From a virus: a stretch of 64,000 bases of DNA. Within the stretch, counting starts at the first letter, position 1. Each line of letters opens with the position of its first letter. Both the position numbers and the translations under genes were made by a program. Positions 24,055 through 31,800 of this stretch are shown here, piece by piece. The stretch covers positions 1 to 64,000 of the IMG/VR virus record IMGVR_UViG_3300025096_002712; one strand, 5' to 3'. The notes under the pieces are model-generated. The model saw only the letters and a program-made list of their open reading frames with translations. It had not been told where the DNA came from and ran no database searches.

Positions 24055-25158
24055 ATGGCAGAAGTAAGTAATTTTTTCACACCCATAGAGGATACGGATA
24101 AGAGGACTAATATAATTAGTACCGTTTCGTCGCCTGTATGGTCTGGTGGAACAGCAACATTAACTTCTTTCTATACAGGCTCTACGCAGAGTGCTAGTAG
24201 TGGTGATTATTACTATGACATATACGATAAAGCAGGAAGTGATACTACAAGGGCTGTACAATTTGCAGTTTCGTATGGACACGTTCATGGTAGTGGTTCA
24301 AAATCCACTTCTGCTGGTAATAATCCATCTAAGGCAATATATCGTCAGTTCAGAAACATTTGTATTAAAAACGCTCATAGTGGTGTTAGATTTAATTTTA
24401 ATGCGGACGGAGCTGGTACATCTTATGACGGAAAAGATATATTCGCAATTAGTGTAAACAGAGCACGGTACAGAGAGAAGTTGGATCCAGGAAACTGGGA
24501 ACTACATTTAAGTGGAAGTAGAGCACAAGGTCGTGGCGAATCCGTATTAAAACTCATTGATGATAGTGGTGCAACCGCAGATTCTACAATTAAAGCATCA
24601 CAAAGGAGATTTAATGTAGTTACTGGTTCAATTTCAGATGGAACTTCAAGAATAAAGACAACGGCTGTAAATCAATCAGCAGGTGGTAGTGGTTCATTTG
24701 GATATGTATATCCAGAACTTGGTATTATTGTATTAAATGCAGAAGCAATAGCTTCTCATTCTATCGGATATCATAACTCTGGTTCAGTCGCAGTTAAAAC
24801 AAATGCACTCAATCTTGTTAGGTCAAGTGGTACAAATAATGACAACGCTAAACAATTGGTAGATTGTATCAATAGTGGTTCATACTTTCAAGCAAGAAGG
24901 GAAGAACAAATTAAATCATCTCATTATTTTTGTAGAGTTAAGTCTGGAGAATATAACTATAGTCAAAACCCGACTTATTTTACGGGGTCTAATGCTGAAT
25001 TGAAAAATTCGAGTTTCGTTCAAGATCCAAAATCGTATATAACTACGGTTGGATTGTACAATGATAACAATGAATTGTTAGCTGTGGCTAAATTGAGTCA
25101 ACCGCTGTTAAAATCAAAAGACAGAGAAGCAGTAATCAAAGTACGATTAGACTTTTAG
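24055..25158 (+). CDS. Tail structural protein, triplet paralogue A
   Basis: A 367-residue protein and the first of three tandem paralogues. Shared landmarks are ATLTSFYTGSTQ near residue 35, ARYREKLDPGNWELHLSGS at ~140, a SQNPTYFTGSNAEL segment near 300, and the C-terminal TVGLYNDNNELLAVAKLSQP. I recall a similar ending in structural proteins of T4-like cyanophages, but the family has no name I can give. TAAGGAGA precedes the ATG. Likely a virion component assembled in several isoforms. Confidence 0.7.
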   Translation: MAEVSNFFTPIEDTDKRTNIISTVSSPVWSGGTATLTSFYTGSTQSASSGDYYYDIYDKAGSDTTRAVQFAVSYGHVHGSGSKSTSAGNNPSKAIYRQFRNICIKNAHSGVRFNFNADGAGTSYDGKDIFAISVNRARYREKLDPGNWELHLSGSRAQGRGESVLKLIDDSGATADSTIKASQRRFNVVTGSISDGTSRIKTTAVNQSAGGSGSFGYVYPELGIIVLNAEAIASHSIGYHNSGSVAVKTNALNLVRSSGTNNDNAKQLVDCINSGSYFQARREEQIKSSHYFCRVKSGEYNYSQNPTYFTGSNAELKNSSFVQDPKSYITTVGLYNDNNELLAVAKLSQPLLKSKDREAVIKVRLDF

Positions 25159-25174
25159 GAAAAGGAGATTCTAA

Positions 25175-26230
25175 ATGGCTTTTAAATCTTTTAATCCCGA
25201 AGATAGAGCAGAAAATATAGTCAATAAGGTAGCCGAAAGGATGTGGTCGGATAATACCGCAACTTTGACTACTTTCTATACTGGATCTACACAGAATTCC
25301 AATACTGGCAAGTATTATTTAGATGTTCATAAATCTAGCGACGAAAGTACGGATGTACAATTCGCTATATCTTATGGTCATTACGCTGGTTCTGGTTCTG
25401 AAGGTTCGACTACATCAGGAACTACTAATCCTACTAAGGCAATTTATTCACAACTGAAACAAGTTTTATTGCCACCACAAACTACTAAGTTTAATTTTCA
25501 TGGAAATTCAGGAGCAAATTACTATAGCGATGATGTTTTTGCCATTGTTAGTAACAGAGCTCGTTATAGAGAAAAAATGGATCCTGGTAACTGGGAATTA
25601 CATTTAGTAAGTGGTAGTACGACAGTAAAACTTATTGACGATAGTGGGGCAAGTCGTGACCAAAGACTTAAAGCTGCTAATAGAGAGTTTAATATAGTTA
25701 GTGGTTCAATTGCAAACGATGAGTATAGGATAAATACTACAGCATCTGCATCTGCAGCTGCAACTAATTCTGGTTCGTATGGTTTATTCTATCCAGAATC
25801 GGGTATTATTTTATTAAATCCAAATGCATTATCAAATACTCGTATGAATATAGGTAGGGCCTCTGGTTCATATGTCATTCCACAACTTGTAAAAAGTACT
25901 TCTACTAACAATTATGAACATAGAAAACTATTGGAGTCTATACAATCGGGTAGTTATTTTTCAGCACGTAGGGAAGAAGTGAGAAGAAGTTCGTTTTATT
26001 TTTGTAGAGTTGAAAATTCTGAATTTAATCATAGTCAAAATCCATCATTTTTTACAGGATCAAACGCACAATTACTTCATAATTCTTTTATTGCTGAACC
26101 AACAACTTACATAACATCTGTTGGACTTTATAATAATCAAAATGAATTATTAGCAGTGGCCAAGATGTCTAAACCATTTAAGAAGGATCCGAATACCGAA
26201 GCCTTGATCAAAGTAAGACTTGATTATTAA
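25175..26230 (+). CDS. Tail structural protein, triplet paralogue B
   Basis: A 351-residue paralogue of the preceding gene, colinear throughout: ATLTTFYTGSTQNS, ARYREKMDPGNWELHL, SQNPSFFTGSNAQL and TSVGLYNNQNELLAVAKMSK. AAAAGGAGA lies eight bases before the ATG. The two copies differ by scattered changes and short indels, indicating an old tandem duplication. Confidence 0.7.
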   Translation: MAFKSFNPEDRAENIVNKVAERMWSDNTATLTTFYTGSTQNSNTGKYYLDVHKSSDESTDVQFAISYGHYAGSGSEGSTTSGTTNPTKAIYSQLKQVLLPPQTTKFNFHGNSGANYYSDDVFAIVSNRARYREKMDPGNWELHLVSGSTTVKLIDDSGASRDQRLKAANREFNIVSGSIANDEYRINTTASASAAATNSGSYGLFYPESGIILLNPNALSNTRMNIGRASGSYVIPQLVKSTSTNNYEHRKLLESIQSGSYFSARREEVRRSSFYFCRVENSEFNHSQNPSFFTGSNAQLLHNSFIAEPTTYITSVGLYNNQNELLAVAKMSKPFKKDPNTEALIKVRLDY

Positions 26231-26241
26231 AGGAGATTCCA

Positions 26242-27369
26242 ATGTTTAAGGATATATCTTCTGATGATAGGTCAATACAAAATTTCAAAACTTATAAACA
26301 ATTCACCTTTACACATTCAGATAGTGGAAGTGGGGTTTTTGGACTTGAAGGAATAAGTGGAAGTTTTCATAATTTCTTAACTGGTTCCGCAGAATCTCAG
26401 AGTTATGGTGTATTTAATGCAGAATCAAAAAGTTTTGGTAAAGATTGGGATACTTGGTATAGTTGTGGAACTTTTCATAAGATACCCCTGTATTACACTA
26501 TAGCTAATTTATATTATAAATACGATAAGATTCCTAATCCTAAATCTACTACTACTAAAATGCCAGTATATACTGCCACTCCTTGGAGTAGAAAAGATCC
26601 ACACGGTAGGAGAGATTGGGGATCAATAATTCCACGACAATTACATAGTTCGGTAAATGTTATAACAATTCCACAAAAATATTTTGGAGAAGAAATTAAA
26701 CCTGGTTCTATTAAACTACTTGACGATAGTGGTGGAACAACATTAGATTTGAGAGACGATGGTCATGGACAACTTTATGATTATCAATATTCAGAAAGTT
26801 TTGCAGCAGGAACTCCAGGTGGTAGTACCAATTCTTACACAGGAAGTGTTGTTGGTAATGTATTTTATGAACATGGTTTAATAACTATTACCGATACTGG
26901 TTCATTATATAGGTCGGCAAGTTTAAAATTGGGATCAGATGGATTTTCCGTGAGATTTAAAGCTACAAAAACATCTACTGAGTATCAGTATTTATGTAAT
27001 ATAAGTAAATATGAATTTAATAGTAGTACAAACCCAAGTTTGGTTAGGGGTAGAAGTGGTAGTATATATGTTCCACATGATGCAAAATATATTTATGATG
27101 GTGATATACAAAAAGGAACTTTATACCCACCACTTTATGCAAAAACTATAGATTTGGTATTACAGGCAGCAAGTAGTTCTTATGATGTAACATATAATCC
27201 AGGAACATTATATGAAAACTTCACCACACATTCAGAATTTGGGACATATATTACAAATGTTGGTTTATATAATGATTCAAATGAGTTATTGGCTATTGCA
27301 AAATTATCAAATCCTATAAAAAATGAAAAAGATTTACCACTTTCATTTTTAGTACGATTTGACTCATAA
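26242..27369 (+). CDS. Tail structural protein, triplet paralogue C (diverged)
   Basis: A 375-residue protein, the most diverged of the three. It keeps EEIKPGSIKLLDDSGG (equivalent to DPGNWELHL...LIDDSGA in A and B), a STNPSLVRGRSGSIY segment, and the C-terminal TNVGLYNDSNELLAIAKLSN. The N-terminal region is replaced. AAAGGAGA precedes the ATG. It ends the structural operon, before the promoter-like motif at 27386. Confidence 0.65.
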   Translation: MFKDISSDDRSIQNFKTYKQFTFTHSDSGSGVFGLEGISGSFHNFLTGSAESQSYGVFNAESKSFGKDWDTWYSCGTFHKIPLYYTIANLYYKYDKIPNPKSTTTKMPVYTATPWSRKDPHGRRDWGSIIPRQLHSSVNVITIPQKYFGEEIKPGSIKLLDDSGGTTLDLRDDGHGQLYDYQYSESFAAGTPGGSTNSYTGSVVGNVFYEHGLITITDTGSLYRSASLKLGSDGFSVRFKATKTSTEYQYLCNISKYEFNSSTNPSLVRGRSGSIYVPHDAKYIYDGDIQKGTLYPPLYAKTIDLVLQAASSSYDVTYNPGTLYENFTTHSEFGTYITNVGLYNDSNELLAIAKLSNPIKNEKDLPLSFLVRFDS

Positions 27370-27385
27370 TTCTGCTATATATATT

Positions 27386-27394
27386 ATATTTATA
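27386..27394 (+). promoter_or_regulatory. ATATTTATA putative phage promoter element
   Basis: An exact copy of the recurring motif, 37 bases before the GTG start of the MscS-like gene, in a very AT-rich 62-base gap. Confidence 0.45.
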
Positions 27395-27431
27395 TAAGAA
27401 CAAACAATAATATAATATAAGGAGAATACTC

Positions 27432-27779
27432 GTGGACAACCAGGCACAAGGTCTTGTCGAGGGATTGATAGGACAATATGGTTGGTTATTTCTTGTGGGT
27501 GTAATCACACTCATTTTTCAAAATACCATAAGAGAAGCCGTAGACGGCATAATGGTTTTTTTAGGTAACGATTACAACGAAGATGATGTCGTTGAAGTAG
27601 ATGGTTCGCCAGGCCGTATCGTAAGAGTCGGTATATGGAAAACTGTATTCTTTATCTATCATGTATTAGATGGTAGAGTCGTAGGTGGTTCTAAATTAGT
27701 CGTGGCAAATTCTAAGTTAAAAGACTTAAAAATAGAGAAACCATTGGCAAATCTTGATCTATCCAAATACGGAAAATAA
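27432..27779 (+). CDS. Mini MscS-like membrane protein
   Basis: A 115-residue product with a GTG start and ATAAGGAGA upstream. One transmembrane helix (~17-35) runs into NTIREAVDGIMVFLGNDY. A small beta domain follows: DDVVEVDGSPGRIVRVGIWK at ~52-71, then a closing VVANSKL. This mirrors the pore-helix plus beta-domain junction of MscS mechanosensitive channels (gD-x-Vev-x-g-x-x-G-x-V and N-S-x), without the rest of the channel. In MscS these parts line the pore. Here it could be a minimal channel or a dominant partner of host MscS. The family call rests on the motif; function is open. Confidence 0.65.
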   Translation: MDNQAQGLVEGLIGQYGWLFLVGVITLIFQNTIREAVDGIMVFLGNDYNEDDVVEVDGSPGRIVRVGIWKTVFFIYHVLDGRVVGGSKLVVANSKLKDLKIEKPLANLDLSKYGK

Positions 27780-27788
27780 GTAATTTAG

Positions 27789-27797
27789 ATATTTATA
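27789..27797 (+). promoter_or_regulatory. ATATTTATA putative phage promoter element
   Basis: An exact copy of the recurring motif, in the form GATATTTATAATTG shared with the copy at 36304. It is 30 bases before the ATG at 27828. Confidence 0.45.
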
Positions 27798-27827
27798 ATT
27801 GTAGAGCAACGCTAACTGGAGATAAAA

Positions 27828-29093
27828 ATGAAAAAATTATTAATTGGCATACTTTTATCTACTTCTTTATTCGGCCAAGATTTAATATTTAATTTCTTTA
27901 AATATTCTACTGCTTATGCAGGATTCAATTTATCTTCACCTAAATGGGAAGATGATAGGTATAGATTACAAGTAATTGATCCTGAGACAGGATTGGAAAA
28001 TTATTTAAATGGTGAAGTAACCGTAGTAAAAGATGACCGAGAACTTGAACCAGATTTTGATTTATCATTTGGTTTAAGAAAAATCGGTAGATTCCAATAC
28101 GAACCAAAACGAGGTGTTAAGAATGCTGGTGTTGGTGGTGATTGGTATAAAGGTGATGAAACAAGTTTTAATGAAGCAGCAACAATCGGTAGAGTAAGAG
28201 GTTGGGAGTATTTATTAAAGTATTCCACTAATCGTAGATGGGATGAAAAGTTTGTATCTCAAGAATATTTTTTAAGATATCTTGGTGATTGGTTCATTGC
28301 CAAAATAAAATATACTGATTTTGAGATGGAAGATATTAGATATGCTCAAAGTGATCTTAGATTTAGAAAAGAAATTGAACTTGAAGATGCAAGTCTAAAT
28401 ATTTCTATAGGAATTGGAACTCGTAATCATCCAGCATATGGATTCGCACCAACTGTAATTGACTCAGCTTGGTATTCAGGAGCATGGTGGGAATTCGCAC
28501 AAGATGAGTTCGGTGTAGATGACAGAGGATACAGCACTGATATTAATGGAGATGGTGTACCTGATGGAATGTGGGCTATATATGACAACGGAACAGGACA
28601 AGAAATTGGATATGTAGGTCAAGATTGGAGATGGTTTGATGCAAATGGTAATCTAATGGCAATGACCGATAGAGAATTTTATCAATATCATTTTCCAAGA
28701 TTATTAGAAAATTGGTTTGAGGACCAAACCAGATCATTAGGTAATCAAAGAGAAGTATCATTATCTTTAGGATTAGATTATTATAAATACACAGATAATT
28801 TTTGGATACATGCGTGGGGAAGTGTATTTCCATATCATTATGGATTAAATAAATATTCATATCATAATGCAGTTCGTTGGCAACAACACGATGAAGATGG
28901 ATTAGAACCACAAGATTTTGAATTTGAAGGTAAGGGTTTTGGTCAATGGTTTGATTATGATGTTGGAGCAATTATAGGATTTAAGTTACAAGAAAATTTA
29001 GGATTCTACTCAGAGGGTAAATATTTAAATTATTGGGAAAGACCTTCTTATGAATTAAAGGTAGGATTGAATTATCAATTTATAGGAATTTAG
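27828..29093 (+). CDS. Outer-membrane beta-barrel-like secreted protein
   Basis: A 421-residue protein with signal peptide MKKLLIGILLSTSLFG followed by QDL. The mature part is rich in Trp, Tyr and Phe with alternating amphipathic strands, and ends KVGLNYQFIGI, close to the aromatic terminal strand of outer-membrane barrels. A calcium-loop-like TDINGDGVPDG occurs at ~240. Phage-encoded outer-membrane proteins can mask receptors against superinfection, but that is inference. It lies between an MscS-like gene and a lipoprotein gene. Family not recognised. Confidence 0.65.
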   Translation: MKKLLIGILLSTSLFGQDLIFNFFKYSTAYAGFNLSSPKWEDDRYRLQVIDPETGLENYLNGEVTVVKDDRELEPDFDLSFGLRKIGRFQYEPKRGVKNAGVGGDWYKGDETSFNEAATIGRVRGWEYLLKYSTNRRWDEKFVSQEYFLRYLGDWFIAKIKYTDFEMEDIRYAQSDLRFRKEIELEDASLNISIGIGTRNHPAYGFAPTVIDSAWYSGAWWEFAQDEFGVDDRGYSTDINGDGVPDGMWAIYDNGTGQEIGYVGQDWRWFDANGNLMAMTDREFYQYHFPRLLENWFEDQTRSLGNQREVSLSLGLDYYKYTDNFWIHAWGSVFPYHYGLNKYSYHNAVRWQQHDEDGLEPQDFEFEGKGFGQWFDYDVGAIIGFKLQENLGFYSEGKYLNYWERPSYELKVGLNYQFIGI

Positions 29094-29104
29094 AAAGGGA
29101 AAAA

Positions 29105-29707
29105 ATGATTAAAAAAGTATTGACATTATTAAGTATTCTACTTATATTCAGTTGTGACGATAGAGTAGAAGAAATTGGTCCAGAAGTAATGAGAATGTGG
29201 ATTGATGGTGAAGAAGTAGATATAGCGGAAAGGTATGAAAGTGTAACTACATATGGTTCACGAGATACTTATTTGGATTCAACTGGTTCAGATGGAACTT
29301 GGATTGTTCAACAAAAAACAAAGAAGATTTTTGTGATACACTTTCAAAGAGAAGATGGTCGGATAGAACTTTTAAATGAACACTATGCACTTATATATGT
29401 TGATTGGGATGCAGCAAACTATACTACAAGTTTAATTAATGAGGGATTTTATAGTAATCCAGCAACAGATGATAGAGAAATTCAGTTACAAATTGTAGGA
29501 CCTTATGATTATACAATAGGTGCACAAGGTTCTATTACAGAGGTTAAAATGATTTCATCTGGACAATATGCAAGTGGTAGAGTAGAGGGAAGTTTTTACA
29601 ATCCATTTATTGATGCAGAAATGGAAGGTGTATTTGAATTTGAAAATGTATTTATATCAACAGACGAAGAAAACACAGTTTATACTGATATTTCTCGTGA
29701 TGGATAA
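29105..29707 (+). CDS. Lipoprotein of unknown function
   Basis: A 200-residue product with a type II signal peptide. A hydrophobic stretch ends in the lipobox IFSC, and Cys is followed by Asp-Asp. Asp at +2 would retain a lipoprotein at the inner membrane under E. coli Lol rules, but FCB-type bacteria use other rules. The mature domain is beta-rich with no catalytic motif. AAAGGGAAA precedes the ATG. Its place beside the membrane/coiled-coil gene at 30048 allows an outer-membrane spanin-like partner, which is speculative. Confidence 0.7.
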   Translation: MIKKVLTLLSILLIFSCDDRVEEIGPEVMRMWIDGEEVDIAERYESVTTYGSRDTYLDSTGSDGTWIVQQKTKKIFVIHFQREDGRIELLNEHYALIYVDWDAANYTTSLINEGFYSNPATDDREIQLQIVGPYDYTIGAQGSITEVKMISSGQYASGRVEGSFYNPFIDAEMEGVFEFENVFISTDEENTVYTDISRDG

Positions 29708-29714
29708 GTAGAAA

Positions 29715-30044
29715 ATGATTCCAGGAATAACAGAGTATTTAGTTACAGCGGTATTATTTTTTAATGTCGGACATAAAATAGGATATTGGCAACATTCATC
29801 AGAACATCACAAAAAATTTACAAAACAAATAATTATAGATGATTCTACAAAAGTTGTTAATATTTATGTAGACAACAATGGAAAGTATTGGTCAGATCCA
29901 CATTTTCGTATGGGATATAGTTGGGAGTATGGACTGAACGGTACAAGAGTAATTGTTTTTCATAAAGGTGGTAAAAAGTGGAAAAAGAAATATAATCATA
30001 GGAGATGGAAGAAACATCTCAGAAAGAAAAGATATTGGAGATAA
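29715..30044 (+). CDS. Small membrane protein with very basic C-terminus
   Basis: A 109-residue product. A hydrophobic segment at ~5-22 may serve as anchor, then a His-rich stretch (HSSEHHKK), a short beta region and a C-terminus almost entirely of Lys, Arg, His and Trp. The basic end could bind nucleic acid or acidic lipid. Family not recognised. It follows the lipoprotein gene by seven bases and precedes the MshEN-like gene by three. Confidence 0.6.
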   Translation: MIPGITEYLVTAVLFFNVGHKIGYWQHSSEHHKKFTKQIIIDDSTKVVNIYVDNNGKYWSDPHFRMGYSWEYGLNGTRVIVFHKGGKKWKKKYNHRRWKKHLRKKRYWR

Positions 30045-30047
30045 GTA

Positions 30048-30623
30048 GTGGCAGACAATGGACAAAGGTTAGGACAGATATTATGCGACGCCGACATAAT
30101 AACTAAGAGACAGCTAGCTAAAGCAGTCCAGAAACAGGTGCAGGGGGACAAACGGAGATTAGGAGAGATTCTAATTGAGATGGGTTTTGTCACCGTAGAA
30201 GATTTAACAGATGCGATGTTAGATACACATCACGAAGAAAAAGTTGTAGAGGAGAAAGTAGTGAGCCAACCAAAAGAATTAAGTGAAGAGGCAGTATTAA
30301 ATACTAAGTTCACTTTATCAGTACAGACAATGATAGGAGCAGCAACAGGAATTGCGTCTTTAGTTGGTATGTGGTATATGTTACAGGCAGATATACAAGA
30401 AGCAAAAGAACTTCCAAGTCTGGAAACTTTATACTCAAATGAATATCCATCAAGACCAGAGGGTTACAACTGGCCAAGGTCTTATGAACAATATAAAGAT
30501 CAAGTGGGTTCACTTCAAGAAGATATGGATGATGTTTTTGGACAGATAGAAGAACTTGAAGAAACTATTAAAGAACTTGAAAAAGAAATAAAATCACTTG
30601 AACGAAGGAAGAGGGATAAATAG
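30048..30623 (+). CDS. MshEN-like domain + transmembrane helix + coiled coil
   Basis: A 191-residue protein with a GTG start. Residues 6-62 read RLGQILCDADIITKRQLAKA and RRLGEILIEMGFVTVEDL. These are two tandem RLG-x-x-L-x(n)-I/V-T-x-x-x-L units, the layout of MshEN/GspE N-terminal domains, which in several ATPases bind cyclic di-GMP. A transmembrane helix lies at ~90-110, and residues ~145-191 form a strong Glu/Lys coiled coil. No ATPase domain is present. The architecture would couple a cytoplasmic sensor or adaptor to a periplasmic coiled coil. A spanin-like or pilus/secretion-interfering role is speculative. Confidence 0.7.
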   Translation: MADNGQRLGQILCDADIITKRQLAKAVQKQVQGDKRRLGEILIEMGFVTVEDLTDAMLDTHHEEKVVEEKVVSQPKELSEEAVLNTKFTLSVQTMIGAATGIASLVGMWYMLQADIQEAKELPSLETLYSNEYPSRPEGYNWPRSYEQYKDQVGSLQEDMDDVFGQIEELEETIKELEKEIKSLERRKRDK

Positions 30624-30625
30624 TT

Positions 30626-31030
30626 ATGAATAATAAAACATTAAGATACTTTCTTATAGGATTTGTTTCGGCATTTCTTATAGTATCAAATTTAAATGGT
30701 CAAGATGTTACAGATAAAAACTTTAAGTCAAAAGTAGCAAAAGGATTTGTACTTGTTAAATTTAAGGCAGATTACCAATATGCAAATCTCGATCCTAAGT
30801 TATTGGATGGTGTAAAAGGACACGAGGGATGTGTTATTATTTCAGTAAATCGTGATGATGTTAAGAAAGTAGTGAAGAAACTTAGAATACGAAACTATCC
30901 ATCTTTAGCATTATTCCATAATGGTGATAAGAAGAAAGTTTGGAAGGCAGATATGGACGGTGAAGTAGATATAACTACTGATGATATAAAATCTGAAATA
31001 GAAGATGCGATGGCAGGTGATGTATTCTAA
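30626..31030 (+). CDS. Secreted thioredoxin-fold protein without CxxC
   Basis: A 134-residue product with an N-terminal signal peptide ending before QDV. The remainder follows a thioredoxin order: GFVLVKFKADYQ (beta strand with the active-site loop), CVIISVNRDD, LRIRNYPSLALFHNG with the cis-Pro loop, and a final helix. The redox CxxC that should follow FKAD is absent (YQYA instead), so it is not a disulfide oxidoreductase. It may be a binding or chaperone fold in the periplasm. The stop overlaps the next ATG (TAATG). Confidence 0.7.
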   Translation: MNNKTLRYFLIGFVSAFLIVSNLNGQDVTDKNFKSKVAKGFVLVKFKADYQYANLDPKLLDGVKGHEGCVIISVNRDDVKKVVKKLRIRNYPSLALFHNGDKKKVWKADMDGEVDITTDDIKSEIEDAMAGDVF

Positions 31031-31422
31031 TGATAAAACTCAAATCATTACTTGTAGAAAGAATTGATTATGAAGATACTGCTCGTATGTTGGTCAAACA
31101 CTATAAACTTCGTTCCAAAGTAAAATTTGGTAGAGTAAAAGGAAGTAATGAGGCAGACTACGATTGGGTTAAAGATGTTATAAATCTAAAACGAAACTAT
31201 CCAAGTGTCAAGGAATTCATTGTTTCAGTATTACATGAAATAGACCACGCTAAGATGAGATATAAGATGGGATGGAAAAAATACGAACACGAATATATAC
31301 AAGCAGGAGAAGAAGCCGAACAAAAAGGTGGTGATTTCCACGATGACAATAAATACGAAGAACAAGCAGAACAATGGGCACAAGACGAATATCGAAGAAA
31401 ATGGAAGCGAAAATTTAAGTAA
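31030..31422 (+). CDS. HExxH zincin-like metallopeptidase
   Basis: A 130-residue protein with VLHEIDHAKM at ~67-76, the HExxH zinc-binding and catalytic motif. A downstream Glu-rich segment (NKYEEQAEQWAQDE, ~108-121) could supply the third ligand, as in small SprT/ImmA-type zincins. Small zincins of this kind are common in large marine phages and may process phage or host proteins. It is cytoplasmic (no signal peptide). It is coupled to the secreted thioredoxin-fold gene by TAATG. Confidence 0.7.
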   Translation: MIKLKSLLVERIDYEDTARMLVKHYKLRSKVKFGRVKGSNEADYDWVKDVINLKRNYPSVKEFIVSVLHEIDHAKMRYKMGWKKYEHEYIQAGEEAEQKGGDFHDDNKYEEQAEQWAQDEYRRKWKRKFK

Positions 31423-31439
31423 TTTCAGAAATTAGGGTT

Positions 31440-31447
31440 ATATTTAT
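31440..31447 (+). promoter_or_regulatory. ATATTTAT putative phage promoter element, unusually close to the start
   Basis: ATATTTAT followed by TTA lies in the 33-base gap before the nuclease gene, with only eight bases to its ATG at 31456. If it is a -10-like element, the transcript would be almost leaderless for that gene. It would serve mainly the replication genes downstream. Confidence 0.35.
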
Positions 31448-31455
31448 TTAAGGTT

Positions 31456-31800
31456 ATGAAAACACGCTCAGCAAAGGCCAAAGGTCGAAGATTACAAAAC
31501 AAAATACGAGATTTACTTCTCGAAGAATTCAAAGAATTAGAACCAGACGATATCCGTACAGCTATTATGGGAGAAACTGGTGAAGATATAAAACTCTCAC
31601 CTGCTGCACGGAGAAAAATACCTTATTCGTTTGAGTGTAAAAATCAAGAAAAATTAAACATTTGGGAATCATTAAAACAAGCTGAAGAAAATAGTGGTGA
31701 TTACCCGCCCATTTTGATATTTAAAAGAAACAGAAGTAAAACTTATGTTACTTTAGAATTAGAGGATTTTTTAAAATTAATAAATGATAGATCAGACTAA
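31456..31800 (+). CDS. PD-(D/E)XK-like nuclease (resolvase-like)
   Basis: A 114-residue product. An N-terminal basic helix (KAKGRRLQNKIRDLL) is followed by GETGEDIKLSPAARRKIPYS and FECKN, giving the E...D...ExK layout of small PD-(D/E)XK nucleases. A later strand reads PPILIFKRN. Such small phage enzymes act as Holliday-junction resolvases or recombination endonucleases. Its gene overlaps the primase gene by 17 bases and leads the replication/repair group. The motif assignment is by eye; substrate unknown. Confidence 0.7.
   Translation: MKTRSAKAKGRRLQNKIRDLLLEEFKELEPDDIRTAIMGETGEDIKLSPAARRKIPYSFECKNQEKLNIWESLKQAEENSGDYPPILIFKRNRSKTYVTLELEDFLKLINDRSD

Noticed and set aside
30048-30623. Full GspE/PilB-type ATPase
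   Set aside because: Only the N-terminal MshEN-like part is present. There is no Walker A, Asp box or Walker B; the remainder is a membrane helix and coiled coil.
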